A stretch of 64,000 bases of DNA from Alteromonas abrolhosensis (GCF_001953635.1 NZ_MEJH01000014.1:1-64000); one strand, 5' to 3'. Numbered from the stretch's first letter, positions 1 to 9,121 are shown. The notes: a model not told the origin generated them from the letters alone. Translations and numbers: made by a program.

Positions 1-219
1 CAGAGCCCACTCAACGCCTTAGGGAAGACCTTGGCATCCTGGCTACAACCGATAGTGGCAATGTGGCGCTTTACACGCAACAACGGCATCACCGAAGGCT
101 TCCACAACAAAATGGAAATGATATCGAGAAGAGCGTATGGTTTTAGAAACTTTGAGAATTACAGACTAAGAGTGATGACCCATTGTGGATGGGATGGTGT
201 TATCAATCGTGTAAGGTGA
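1..219 (+). CDS. ISL3-family transposase, C-terminal fragment (5' end outside window)
   Basis: An open frame enters from the left edge and ends at a TGA at 217-219. Its last 72 residues include the stretch NGITEGFHNKMEMISRRAYG followed by FRNFENYRLRV, the typical C-terminal end of DDE transposases of the ISL3 (IS204/IS1001/IS1096/IS1165) family, where the final catalytic Glu lies in the TEGFHNK segment. The product would cut and join the ends of its own element. The N-terminal zinc-binding and DDE core parts are not visible, so I cannot say whether the gene is intact. Confidence 0.75.
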   Translation, partial: QSPLNALGKTLASWLQPIVAMWRFTRNNGITEGFHNKMEMISRRAYGFRNFENYRLRVMTHCGWDGVINRVR

Positions 220-249
220 ATGCTGATCCCCCGTTTATGGGGTAGAGCC
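1..249 (+). mobile_element. Right end of an ISL3-type insertion sequence (cut by window edge)
   Basis: The window opens inside a transposase frame that ends at 219. About 30 bases later, the sequence read on the minus strand from 249 starts GGCTCTACCCC, resembling the GGCTCT-type terminal inverted repeats known for the ISL3 family. I take base 249 as the element's right end; bases 250-257 would then be the 8 bp target duplication typical of the family, but the left end is outside the window. The element stops only about 23 bp from the 3' end of tRNA-Leu. Confidence 0.6.
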
Positions 250-272
250 AGTTTTGATTTATTGGGAAAAAA

Positions 273-359
273 TGGTGCCCGGGGCCGGACTTGAACCGGC
301 ACGCTGTTACCAGCGAGGGATTTTAAATCCCTTGTGTCTACCAATTTCACCACCCGGGC
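273..359 (-). tRNA. leuZ: tRNA-Leu (anticodon TAA)
   Basis: The 87-nt minus-strand sequence folds as a type II tRNA: acceptor stem GCCCGGG pairs with CCCGGGC, the CCA end is encoded (complement of 273-275), the anticodon loop is TTTAAAA, and a long variable arm follows. The T arm contains GGTTCAAGTCC. It is the last of three tRNA genes read from one promoter, the same order (Gly-Cys-Leu) as E. coli glyW-cysT-leuZ behind pgsA. Confidence 0.96.
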
Positions 360-418
360 ATCGGGTTGCTTTTCAGCAAAGGTGTCAGGCGTAGAACCTG
401 ATGCTGCGTTGCAGCGTT

Positions 419-492
419 TGGAGGCGGAACCCGGAGTCGAACCGAGATAGACGGATTTGCAATCCGCTGCATAGCCATTCTGCCATTCCGCC
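419..492 (-). tRNA. cysT: tRNA-Cys (anticodon GCA)
   Basis: A 74-nt cloverleaf on the minus strand with acceptor GGCGGAA, anticodon loop TTGCAAA (GCA), T arm GGTTCGACTCC and an encoded CCA end. It is the middle gene of the three-tRNA operon. Confidence 0.96.
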
Positions 493-533
493 AGATGCGT
501 CTGGCGCGTGATTAAAACTTATCTCTAAGAGAT

Positions 534-609
<76 letters not shown>

Positions 610-662
610 ATGTCTTAATCGACCATTTCGTTTGGTTGATGTCCTCTCGAAATGTGGGGTGC

Positions 663-690
663 ATTCTACCTACCCATTCAAAACTGTCAA
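663..690 (-). promoter_or_regulatory. Sigma70 promoter of the Gly-Cys-Leu tRNA operon
   Basis: On the minus strand a perfect -35 TTGACA (685-690) is followed after 16 bp by -10 TAGAAT (663-668). The bases just after the -10 read GCACCCC, a GC-rich discriminator typical of stable-RNA promoters under stringent (ppGpp) control. The start site would lie about 45-50 bases before tRNA-Gly. Confidence 0.8.
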
Positions 691-778
691 CACAAAAAAG
701 CGTTTAAATTGAGATAAATGCGGTTTTTTATGATCGTTTGCTATTTTTTTATTCACTTTGATTAAACCGCGATCAATT

Positions 779-1351
779 CTACTTTGTAGCACCACTTCGA
801 AGGTGTGGCCACGCTGCTTTTGTATAAACAAACATTGACCAAATTGACAGCACTGCAGAGAAATATAAAAGAATATACCCCAAAGAAACCCAATAAATTG
901 TTACGCCCATAAAGGTTTCTAAGCCTGAAAGTAAACCAATTAAGGCTAACATTTGCGCAGTTGTCTTTGCTTTACCTATAAAAGACACTTTAACCGCATC
1001 TCTTACGCCATTCGACCCCATCCATTCACGCAACGCCGATACATAAATCTCTCGAACCAATAGCGCTATAGATGGCAACGTAATCCAAAGATTTGCATAA
1101 CTATGAGTAATCATAAGAAGAGCAGCGCCCACAATCAGCTTATCAGCAACTGGGTCTAAGAACGCACCAAAGGGTGTGGACTGCTGTAGTTTTCTTGCTA
1201 AATAGCCGTCAAACCAATCGGTAATGGCGGCAAGCCAAAAAATAAAGGCGCCCGCCTCGTGTGCCCAGCGCCAATCAAGAAAATAAACAACTACAAATAC
1301 AGGAATAAGGATTACTCGGAATAAAGTAATACAGTTTGGAACAGTCCACAT
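779..1351 (-). CDS. pgsA: CDP-diacylglycerol--glycerol-3-phosphate 3-phosphatidyltransferase
   Basis: PgsA makes phosphatidylglycerol phosphate from CDP-diacylglycerol and glycerol 3-phosphate at the inner membrane, the committed step to phosphatidylglycerol and cardiolipin. The 190-residue protein has the full CDP-alcohol phosphotransferase motif: D45, D48-G49, A52-R53, G62, D66 and D70, the acidic residues holding the catalytic metals. Several hydrophobic segments before and after it fit a six-helix membrane protein. Length matches E. coli PgsA (about 182). It lies between uvrC and the Gly-Cys-Leu tRNAs as in E. coli, 123 bp downstream of uvrC. Confidence 0.95.
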   Translation of the reverse strand: MWTVPNCITLFRVILIPVFVVVYFLDWRWAHEAGAFIFWLAAITDWFDGYLARKLQQSTPFGAFLDPVADKLIVGAALLMITHSYANLWITLPSIALLVREIYVSALREWMGSNGVRDAVKVSFIGKAKTTAQMLALIGLLSGLETFMGVTIYWVSLGYILLYFSAVLSIWSMFVYTKAAWPHLRSGATK

Positions 1352-1474
1352 AAAAAGTACGTCTCGGTGTTATGCCTCTATGGGCGTTTTAGCGCGGTAG
1401 CGTATAAGCTCTGCATCTTTCATTTTTGTAACACATTACCTTAATTTGCAATGTAATGCTTGTTACTCATGCAT

Positions 1475-3292
1475 TTATTGATGAAGATGATCATAAATGG
1501 TATCTGCCAACTCAGGGCTAATACCAGGTACACTCGCAATCTCATCTTTGCTGGCTTTTTTAAGGCCTTGTAAGCCCCCCATAAATTTGAGCAGCGTTTG
1601 TCTTCGTTTAGCGCCAATACCAGGTATGCTTTCTAAACTAGACGTGGTCTTAACTTTTTGACGTCGGTTGCGATGCCCGGTAATAGCAAATCGGTGTGAC
1701 TCATCGCGAATGTGCTGGATAAGGTGAAGCCCTGGCGAATGGCTGTCCATGGGAAGCACCTGATGACTACCAGCTAGAATTAGCGTTTCTAAACCAGGCT
1801 TACGGGTAGTCCCTTTTGCCACACCTAAGAGCATTGGCTTTTTGTCATGCGGCCAGTCTTCAAAAAACGCTTCTGCTTGGGCAAGCTGTCCTTTACCACC
1901 GTCTATTAATAGAAGGTCTGGTATTTTTTGCACTTCTTTCACAGACTTGTACCGACGTTTTAACGCCTGTGCCATGGCCGCGTAATCATCACCTGGGGTA
2001 ATGCCTTCAATGTTGTATCGACGATAGTCACTTTTATGCGGACCTTCTCGGTTAAACACAACACAAGACGCTACCGTCTGCTGACCGGAGGTGTGAGAAA
2101 TGTCAAAACACTCCATACGCTGAATGGGCGTGTCGACTTCAAGCGCCGCCTCTAAGTCGAGATAACGCGCGAAAACAGATTTTTGCTGGCTGTATTGAGC
2201 ATCTAATGCAGTTTGTGCATTTGACTGAGCAAGTTGCAGGTACTTACGTTTCTCTTCTCTCGCCCCTTTAAAGAAATGCACTTTGTGCCCTGCCTCACTA
2301 GCAAGCACCTCTGCTATAGCATCTTCATCGCTTAAGGTGTTACTTAACACTATTTGCTTCGGGATCACTTTGTTGCCGGCCAAATAGAACTGCAGAAAGA
2401 AGGATTCAAAAACTTCTTGCTCATCGGCAGTATTAGGTACTTTAGGAAAATAGGCCTTGCTGCCTAACAGTTGCCCTTCGCGAATAAACATAACCTGAAT
2501 ACACGCCATATTGCCTTTAAACGCAAACCCAAACACATCCATCTCGTCTTGGGTGCTCGCTACCCACTGTCGTTCCTGCACTTTTCTCAGTGCGTTTATC
2601 TGATCGCGGTAACGGGCCGCTGCTTCAAAGTTTAACGCTTCGCTGGCTTTTTCCATTTTTTCCACCAGCCCACCAATCACTTGCTGGTTTTTGCCTTTCA
2701 AGAACAAGCGCGCGAAATTGACCTGCTCGTTATATTCTTCATCGCTCACGTAGCCTTCGACACAAGGCGCGCTACAGCGCTGCATCTGGTACTGAAGACA
2801 AGGTCTGCTGCGTGCACGATAATAGCTGTCTTCACACTGACGTACGGGGAAAATGCGCTGCATAGAGCGCAAGCTCTCCCTTACCGACCACGCACTGGGG
2901 TAAGGACCAAAATACTCCCCTTTCTTCTTTTGCGGGCCGCGATGAAAAGAGAGCCGCGGATGTTCGTGATCTGATAGAAAAATGAAAGGATAAGATTTGT
3001 CGTCACGCATAACCACGTTGTAACGCGGTTTGTACTTCTTAATGAAGTTGTTTTCTAGCAAGAACGCTTCGGTCTCACTGTTTACAACGGTGACGTCCAT
3101 GTTCGCAATCTGACTGACTAACGAACGGGTTTTAGCGTTATCAAGATTAGTTCTAAAATAACTCGATACGCGCTTCTTGAGGTTTTTGGCTTTTCCTACG
3201 TATATAACCTCTTCCTGACTATTGTACATTCGGTACACGCCAGGTTGAGAGGTTAGATTCTTAAGAAATGCTGCTGAATCGAATGCAGACAT
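1475..3292 (-). CDS. uvrC: UvrABC excision nuclease subunit C
   Basis: UvrC makes the two incisions on either side of a DNA lesion in nucleotide excision repair, working with UvrA-UvrB. Visible domains: N-terminal GIY-YIG nuclease (about residues 13-95, GVYRMY and VIYVGKAKNL) for the 3' cut; a UVR motif near 205-240 for UvrB contact; an RNase H-like nuclease near 380-540 (MECFDISH, LLIDGGKGQL) for the 5' cut; and C-terminal helix-hairpin-helix repeats (SIPGIG, SVPGIS). I start at the ATG at 3292, giving 605 residues beginning MSAFD as in E. coli; an in-frame GTG two codons earlier is the alternative. The uvrY-type regulator ends 31 bp upstream, so the two are probably co-transcribed. Confidence 0.96.
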   Translation of the reverse strand: MSAFDSAAFLKNLTSQPGVYRMYNSQEEVIYVGKAKNLKKRVSSYFRTNLDNAKTRSLVSQIANMDVTVVNSETEAFLLENNFIKKYKPRYNVVMRDDKSYPFIFLSDHEHPRLSFHRGPQKKKGEYFGPYPSAWSVRESLRSMQRIFPVRQCEDSYYRARSRPCLQYQMQRCSAPCVEGYVSDEEYNEQVNFARLFLKGKNQQVIGGLVEKMEKASEALNFEAAARYRDQINALRKVQERQWVASTQDEMDVFGFAFKGNMACIQVMFIREGQLLGSKAYFPKVPNTADEQEVFESFFLQFYLAGNKVIPKQIVLSNTLSDEDAIAEVLASEAGHKVHFFKGAREEKRKYLQLAQSNAQTALDAQYSQQKSVFARYLDLEAALEVDTPIQRMECFDISHTSGQQTVASCVVFNREGPHKSDYRRYNIEGITPGDDYAAMAQALKRRYKSVKEVQKIPDLLLIDGGKGQLAQAEAFFEDWPHDKKPMLLGVAKGTTRKPGLETLILAGSHQVLPMDSHSPGLHLIQHIRDESHRFAITGHRNRRQKVKTTSSLESIPGIGAKRRQTLLKFMGGLQGLKKASKDEIASVPGISPELADTIYDHLHQ

Positions 3293-3323
3293 AATCACTT
3301 TGACGTTGCGCGTCTAGTGACGC

Positions 3324-3968
3324 TTAAAAGGTGTTAGGATTAATAAGCTTATGACGATAAGCTAAGTGCGTTAACTCTACATCAGAATTTACGCCTAACT
3401 TTTGAAACATTCGGTAACGATAGGTATTAACTGTTTTTGAGTTAATACTCAATTCTCTGGCTATGTCCGGCACTTTATGACCTTCGGTTAATCGCATTGC
3501 AATAGTAAGTTCTCTACTTGATAACTCATCAAATGGATTATCTGAACTTGGTAATAACTTACCTATGGCAATACTATTAGCCACTTCTTGATCGACATAC
3601 TTTTGGCCTGCCGCGACTTTATGAATAGCACGGATCACTTCGTCAGGCTCTGCGTCTTTTGTCAAAAACCCATACGCGCCAGCGTCCATGACTTGCATTG
3701 GTATTGGGCTTTCCTTGTGCATCGAAACACAAATAACACGTGTATTTTCAGACATGCGAACAATTTTTTTGGTCGCTTCTAGTCCACCAATACCGGGCAT
3801 ATTCACGTCCATGAGTACCACATCTGGGGCATTTTTACGGCACAATTGCACCGCGTCTTCACCGTTTTTCGCTTCTGCGAGAATAGTGAAATCGTCTACG
3901 TCTTCCAGAATCCGGCGTATCCCTGTTCTGACCAAATCATGGTCATCTGCTAGGATTATTTTTATCAC
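3324..3968 (-). CDS. uvrY: Two-component response regulator, UvrY/GacA/VarA family
   Basis: This 214-residue regulator has an N-terminal receiver domain with the acidic pair D8-D9, phosphoacceptor D54 (VVLMD) and conserved Lys in FLTKDAEP, plus a C-terminal LuxR-type helix-turn-helix (SRELTIAMRLTEG, INSKTVNTYRYRMF). Orthologues are phosphorylated by the BarA/GacS hybrid kinase and switch on CsrB/RsmZ-type small RNAs that titrate CsrA/RsmA. Translation starts at a GTG (3968). It is the first gene of the uvrY-uvrC-pgsA block, the same pairing as gacA-uvrC in pseudomonads. The partner kinase and small RNAs are not in the window. Confidence 0.92.
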   Translation of the reverse strand: MIKIILADDHDLVRTGIRRILEDVDDFTILAEAKNGEDAVQLCRKNAPDVVLMDVNMPGIGGLEATKKIVRMSENTRVICVSMHKESPIPMQVMDAGAYGFLTKDAEPDEVIRAIHKVAAGQKYVDQEVANSIAIGKLLPSSDNPFDELSSRELTIAMRLTEGHKVPDIARELSINSKTVNTYRYRMFQKLGVNSDVELTHLAYRHKLINPNTF

Positions 3969-4147
3969 TCTAGTATCTCACTGACTTCAGTTTTACATAC
4001 AACTGGATCCAAGGCGGTCATTTTTCACTAATGAGAATTTTAACCGCCTCAAATCTCATCCAAGTCATCATACCACGAGATGAAGATTCGTGAAGTGAAG
4101 ATACACATTTTGAAACTAAATTATTGATCTAAATTGCTTTTAGCCAA

Positions 4148-4879
4148 TTATTTAGGCAATTCAAACCATAAAGCCACTAAATCTTGTGATGCTTCCAAGC
4201 TAATCGAGTCGTGTTCGTAAAGCCCTATTGCATCACCAGCGCCTATTACGACCGAATCGGACTCGCTTTTCGCCGCAGCCTGTCCCTTGCCACTGATGAT
4301 GTGAAGATAACCTTTATTATCTTGAGTTGTCTGCTGCCATGTTTTGCCAGCCTTCAAGGTTAAACGGCTTATTGCCGCGTCTTGCTTTATTTGTAATGAG
4401 CCATTTCTACCATTACTACTAACCAGTAGTTCAATGGTTTCATCTTTATTTTCCTCCCCTTCAATATGACCTCCAAAGGTTTTTTGGGCATAGCCTGGAA
4501 CGCCCCCTTTTTCATTTGGCACAATCCAGATTTGTAGAAAGTTCACGGGCTCTTCACTTGAAGGGTTAAACTCTGAGTGCATGATGCCCTTACCCGCACT
4601 CATCACTTGTACATCACCAGCAGGCACCACGTATTCATTTCCCGTGTTATCTTTGTGTTTTAATGCTCCGCTCACGACATAAGAAATAATTTCCATATCT
4701 CTATGGCCGTGAGTTTCAAAACCTCTCCCTGCCTGGACAACATCGTCATTAATAACCCGAAGCGCTGAGAACCCCATGTGCTTCGCGTCATAATAGTGCC
4801 CAAAAGAAAAGCTGTGATGACTTTTAAGCCAACCAAAATCTACTTTTCCTCTTTCATTCGCTTTTCTCAAATACATCAT
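4148..4879 (-). CDS. Pirin family bicupin protein (YhhW-like)
   Basis: A 243-residue pirin. The metal ligands known from YhhW/pirin structures are all present: H57 and H59 (FETHGH), H101 and E103 (MHSE), within the N-terminal cupin barrel; the C-terminal half forms the second, non-metal cupin. Bacterial pirins such as YhhW can act as quercetin 2,3-dioxygenases in vitro; their physiological substrate is unsettled. The start at 4879 aligns with E. coli YhhW and has GGGGTG upstream. It stands alone on the minus strand, about 200 bp from the neighbouring aminotransferase-fold gene, so I do not infer an operon. Confidence 0.9.
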   Translation of the reverse strand: MMYLRKANERGKVDFGWLKSHHSFSFGHYYDAKHMGFSALRVINDDVVQAGRGFETHGHRDMEIISYVVSGALKHKDNTGNEYVVPAGDVQVMSAGKGIMHSEFNPSSEEPVNFLQIWIVPNEKGGVPGYAQKTFGGHIEGEENKDETIELLVSSNGRNGSLQIKQDAAISRLTLKAGKTWQQTTQDNKGYLHIISGKGQAAAKSESDSVVIGAGDAIGLYEHDSISLEASQDLVALWFELPK

Positions 4880-5083
4880 TTCGACACCCCTTAATAAAAC
4901 ATAGCCATTCCACCCGCCTTTAGCACTTAAAGTGAATGCTTGTCACATGTGAAATCTGGCGTGTGTTTTTCGCTAATTATGCAATAGGGGTATTTTAATT
5001 CTTATTAATAGAAATAAAATGTCAGATATTTGAGCTTACTGTTCTAAATTTCAGAATGGATGTATAAAGATTAGAGGAAACGC

Positions 5084-6547
5084 TTAGGAAACAAAACACA
5101 AGCGTTGCAGCGCTGTCTCAATAACCATTGGATGACAGGCTAAATTTAGCCTAATGTGATCAGGGGCACCAAAAGGAGCACCGTCGTTACCAATAACACC
5201 TCGTTCGATACAAGCTTCTACGTTAGAAACTGGAGAGTACTTGAGAACCTCACAGATATCATCATCGAGCGAATCTTTGCGCTTTAACGCTGACGTTAGG
5301 GGTTGTGTTAAACGCGTAGAAAACGAAGATAGATCCAACCATAAAAAGTAACCAGCACTTCCCATAGTATAATTAACCGTCACGCCATAATACTTAAAGA
5401 ATCGATGGACAAGTTTTCTATTAAAGCTTAGCGCGCTCTTTACGTCGTCTAGCCAGGTGCTGCCAGACTGATAGGCTGCAATTAGCGCAACTTTTCCTAA
5501 GTTGCTGGCATTGAGGTGGCGGCTATTGACTGCTTGTGCAAATATCTCCTTGGTCTTTTTATCTTTAATTACCGCATAAGACGCGCCAGGCACACTCGCC
5601 AAATTAAACGCTTTAGATACGCTGTTTAAATGGATGATTCGAGGTAAGCGATGGCTGGTGCTGCATTCTGCTTTTAAGCTATCGTTTTTCTTTAACTCAG
5701 AGGAGCTAACTTCTGCACCAAACATTGGAATTAGCGTTGGTTCATTAGATGAGTTAAAAGCAAAGTCACTGTGAACTTCGTCAGTAATAATTAAAATATT
5801 ATGACGGGCACAGAAATCTAAAATGACACGCTGCTCTTCAGCATTTAGTACCGTCCCCGTAGGATTGTTAGGATGGCAAATAACAAATGCCGACGCCGAA
5901 GGGTCTAATGCAGTGAGGTTTATACTTAGATCTGTGTTATCAAGGTTTTGATCCTCGCCCTTTGCACTACCATCGAAAAAAGGTGCCTCAGTTTCCCTAC
6001 TCTCTAATGAATAACCTTCACGGGTTACTGGAATATAAACGGGTTTTAATCTGTTGCTCTTGATAGCTTCAATGAGGGGCGAATAGGTAGGCGTGAATAC
6101 CATGACCTTGTGTCCCGGCTGACAAAAGGTGCGAAGGGAAATATCTACAGCACCTATGACGCTCGCAACATCCACAACATCATCACTTTCAACCTTAAAC
6201 CGGCTGGTTTTTGGCGTATTTCGCTCGAAGCGTTTAGCCACTGCCTCACCTATATCAAGTGACTGATATCCGTAACTTGAGCGAAGGTTTTGGGTAATAG
6301 CACTTAAAATGGTATCGCAAGGGGGAATGTCCATATCCGCTATCCACATTGGAATTGGGCTTTGCTGGGCTTTGATAACTGAGGCCTGGTTTGAAGAAGC
6401 CCCCTGAAAACGGCGGAAAATCGCTGTGTATTTTAAACGAGTTTGATCTCGCTTTAGGTGAGCAGGCGCCTGCCACACATCCTTGAACGGCATAAATTCA
6501 TTCTGCATTGCATTAAATACAGGGAACTGGCCTGGCGCGTTTTTCAC
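5084..6547 (-). CDS. ovoB: PLP-dependent C-S lyase / aminotransferase, MalY/PatB type; candidate OvoB
   Basis: Fold-type I PLP enzyme. IADMDIPPCD near the N terminus, CHPNNPTGT, ITDEVHSDF and the Schiff-base lysine segment NSVSKAFNLAS identify the MalY/PatB (cystathionine beta-lyase-like) branch. At 487 residues it is about 100 longer than typical family members; the extra length includes polar, low-complexity stretches after EGYSLES and after GAEVSSS. The GTG at 6547 is the first start; ATGs 13 and 18 codons later are alternatives. It follows ovoA on the same strand after a gap of 153 bp. OvoB is known to be a PLP lyase that cleaves the histidyl-cysteine sulfoxide made by OvoA, so the OvoB role is inferred from fold plus context. 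Confidence 0.75.
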   Translation of the reverse strand: MKNAPGQFPVFNAMQNEFMPFKDVWQAPAHLKRDQTRLKYTAIFRRFQGASSNQASVIKAQQSPIPMWIADMDIPPCDTILSAITQNLRSSYGYQSLDIGEAVAKRFERNTPKTSRFKVESDDVVDVASVIGAVDISLRTFCQPGHKVMVFTPTYSPLIEAIKSNRLKPVYIPVTREGYSLESRETEAPFFDGSAKGEDQNLDNTDLSINLTALDPSASAFVICHPNNPTGTVLNAEEQRVILDFCARHNILIITDEVHSDFAFNSSNEPTLIPMFGAEVSSSELKKNDSLKAECSTSHRLPRIIHLNSVSKAFNLASVPGASYAVIKDKKTKEIFAQAVNSRHLNASNLGKVALIAAYQSGSTWLDDVKSALSFNRKLVHRFFKYYGVTVNYTMGSAGYFLWLDLSSFSTRLTQPLTSALKRKDSLDDDICEVLKYSPVSNVEACIERGVIGNDGAPFGAPDHIRLNLACHPMVIETALQRLCFVS

Positions 6548-6700
6548 CTTCTTGCTTTTCCTTTTCCTACGCCGTTAAGTCATTACACTAACCGCAATAA
6601 CCGTTTTACTATGTTTTGCTATACACGTAACGATTTACCCCGTCCATTAGGGCTGTTTTTCCTATGCTACGTGATGGTAACAGCGTAACTTGAATACTTA

Positions 6701-8815
6701 TTAGTCGTCTAGCTTTTCAAATACGTTAAATTCAGAGAGTGTGTGTTGATATTTTCGCTTTGTTTCACGAATTACGAAGGGGATTTCTACAGGCTCGCCT
6801 ACACGTTTAAAACCACTACCCAGCGTATCTTCTAGTGCCTTTGTAGAGCTTAACGTTTCACCATTGTCATCTTTATAGCCACCTAGCCATTCACTCCTTT
6901 CAGTATATTCTTCCAACCACGTGAATGGACTTGCGATAACAAGTAAACCACCTTTATTTAAGCGTGTAGCCATATCCATCAATACTTTTCTGGGGCTATA
7001 AACTCTATCAATTAAATTGCCCATAAAAATGAGATCGTAGCCCGTATACTGCGATTTTAGATTACACGCATCGCCCTGTGCGAAAGCCACTTTTTCAGTA
7101 CAATCATCCAAGCCTAAGGCACTCAGCTTTCTAGACTTAAATGACGTTAGTTCACCTTCGTCAATTAAGTTATAGCGTATTTCTCCAAACTCCTGCATAT
7201 CAAACGCTGTTTTAATAAAGCGGGCAGAAAAATCAATGCCATCGACATGGTCAAAATACTTGGCTAATTCAAACGCAGAGCGACCCACTGCGCAGCCCAA
7301 ATCTAATGCTTTGGCATGCCTGCGACCCTGCATGGCATTTATACAAAATTGCGCACTGGCTTTAGCAAAGTTAGGCACACCGTAATATTCATCGCCATAG
7401 TGAAATTCGCAGTATTGCGAAACCTGTGTATCGCTTTCATAATCAAAATCGTTCACTGCCAAAACTCGCTTTCCTTTGACATATCTAAACCCAGCGTGTT
7501 GAAAGAAATGTCGCCTAAATGCATAACGGCTATCTTTCATCGCCTCATTACCTGTAGATACCCAACTACCACCTTTTATGAGGTTATGCTTATTGTCAAA
7601 GGTTGGTGTAGTAAAATCGTCATACAGTGGGTGAACCTTAAAGCCATCGAAGGGGTAGATTGGCGTTTCAGTCCACTGCCATACATTGCCTACCACATCG
7701 AAGAACTCGCCTGTCTGATTTACAGTCACAGGTTCACTTGAAGCATACTTTTGCAGAGCGATATTGAATCCGTCCGCATAGCGCTGTTGGCGCACATCAG
7801 CGTGTTGTCGTAATGCAAGCCATTCGTTTTCAGTGGGCAAACGAATCAGCTCGCCCGTTTTCTCACTCAAGTAGTTACAAAATGCCTTCGCTTCGTGATA
7901 GTTCACGTCTACTGGCCAATCCAAAGGTAACGGATGTTCTTCTAGCATACTTCGGTACGCAAAATTATCGCCCTTTTTCACCCAGAACACCGGATGTTGC
8001 GCTTGGGTAAACTCACGCCATTTGTTGCCTTCTTCTTCCCAGTATTTTGCAGTGTTGTAGCCATCATCCTTAACGAATGCCATGAACTCGCCATTACTCA
8101 CCAGAAACTTCGATGCGTTGAACTCTGCCACGTCCTCTTGCTGAAAACCATATTCATTATCCCAGCCATAATAGGCGTCATCCCATGTTTTATTAATCAC
8201 TACTTTTTGCGCAGGCACAGGAATCAGGCTATTCGGTTCTACACCTTTGGCAGAGGTCACCATTGAACCACACGCAGGCCAGTCAGAGTGCGGGCGTACC
8301 GACGATAAAGGTAGTTGTCGTATAAGAACAGAAGAGGTTTCTAAGTGAATACGCTCGTGTTCTATACCCATAACAACAGGCCACATGGGGCTTTCCCAGT
8401 CAATCGGCATGCTAAAAGCCATGGTATCGATTAGATCGCAAACCAAGGTACGAACTTGATTTCGGTATTGTCTTACCTCTTCAACCTGGGGCCAGTCATA
8501 ATTATCGTCGTTTAAATCATCCCAACTCATCTCATCGACACCAATAGCAAAGAGCGATTCAAATTTAGGATTAATGCGCTCGTTTATCGCTTTGGAAAGA
8601 ACAAGTTTGTTGATGAAAAACGTAGCTGTGTGGCCGAAGTAAAAAATTAGCGGATGGCGCAACTTTTCAGGGCGCTGATAAAAAACCTCATCGTTGGCTA
8701 GACAAGAAAAAAGTGATTCATAGGTATTAAAAGAATCGAGAAAATAAGCCTTAATTTCTCGTCTTTTTTGCTCAACGGTTCCTTCCCTTAAATTGAGTGT
8801 GGGCATTGCCTGCAT
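6701..8815 (-). CDS. ovoA: 5-histidylcysteine sulfoxide synthase / 4-mercaptohistidine N1-methyltransferase OvoA
   Basis: OvoA joins cysteine to the C5 position of histidine with O2 on a non-haem iron centre and later N-methylates the thiol-imidazole to give ovothiol A. The order of domains fits: DinB-like iron-binding part with H62 and the HX3HXE motif H153-E-R-I-H157-L-E159; a formylglycine-generating-enzyme-like domain (about 200-450, ending in GGSWVSTGNEA and RHFFQHAGFRYV); and a SAM methyltransferase (LDLGCAVGRSAFELA, near residue 490). I start at the ATG at 8815 because GAGAGGA lies 5 bases before it; the frame extends 11 codons further up without such a site. This gives 704 residues. 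The PLP lyase downstream completes the known two-enzyme pathway. Confidence 0.93.
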   Translation of the reverse strand: MQAMPTLNLREGTVEQKRREIKAYFLDSFNTYESLFSCLANDEVFYQRPEKLRHPLIFYFGHTATFFINKLVLSKAINERINPKFESLFAIGVDEMSWDDLNDDNYDWPQVEEVRQYRNQVRTLVCDLIDTMAFSMPIDWESPMWPVVMGIEHERIHLETSSVLIRQLPLSSVRPHSDWPACGSMVTSAKGVEPNSLIPVPAQKVVINKTWDDAYYGWDNEYGFQQEDVAEFNASKFLVSNGEFMAFVKDDGYNTAKYWEEEGNKWREFTQAQHPVFWVKKGDNFAYRSMLEEHPLPLDWPVDVNYHEAKAFCNYLSEKTGELIRLPTENEWLALRQHADVRQQRYADGFNIALQKYASSEPVTVNQTGEFFDVVGNVWQWTETPIYPFDGFKVHPLYDDFTTPTFDNKHNLIKGGSWVSTGNEAMKDSRYAFRRHFFQHAGFRYVKGKRVLAVNDFDYESDTQVSQYCEFHYGDEYYGVPNFAKASAQFCINAMQGRRHAKALDLGCAVGRSAFELAKYFDHVDGIDFSARFIKTAFDMQEFGEIRYNLIDEGELTSFKSRKLSALGLDDCTEKVAFAQGDACNLKSQYTGYDLIFMGNLIDRVYSPRKVLMDMATRLNKGGLLVIASPFTWLEEYTERSEWLGGYKDDNGETLSSTKALEDTLGSGFKRVGEPVEIPFVIRETKRKYQHTLSEFNVFEKLDD

Positions 8816-9112
8816 AATGTCCTCTCGAGATCTCGTAACTACTACCAACTGCGTAGGACAAAGGATGCCTGCAAAAGCGCAAAGCCCTTTTTCATGCCAT
8901 TAAGATATCAGTTGATTGTCACCTTGTTATCTATACCAAACTTTTGTGAAGAAAGCGTGATACGACAAGTGTTATTTATGAAGTGTTCTTTAATTACAAG
9001 ATACAGACAGGATGAGATCAGAAAATCTTTCACCAACCTCGCTAGATGGCGAACAATTTTGCAAAGCGAAATATCCCAATAATAACGTTTTGGCGTATTC
9101 GAATAGGTTTTA
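8816..9112. other. Non-coding gap between ovoA and the tRNA-Ser cluster
   Basis: About 300 bases that should hold the ovoA promoter on the minus strand. A short plus-strand frame (8894-9082) has no ribosome-binding site or recognisable protein. I see no convincing operator or hairpin. Confidence 0.4.
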
Positions 9113-9121
9113 TGGAGGCAT

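Noticed and set aside
8894..9082. Plus-strand frame of 62 codons in the ovoA-tRNA gap
   Set aside because: No ribosome-binding site, no recognisable family and overlaps a frame on the other strand; it lies in an intergenic region where chance frames are common.
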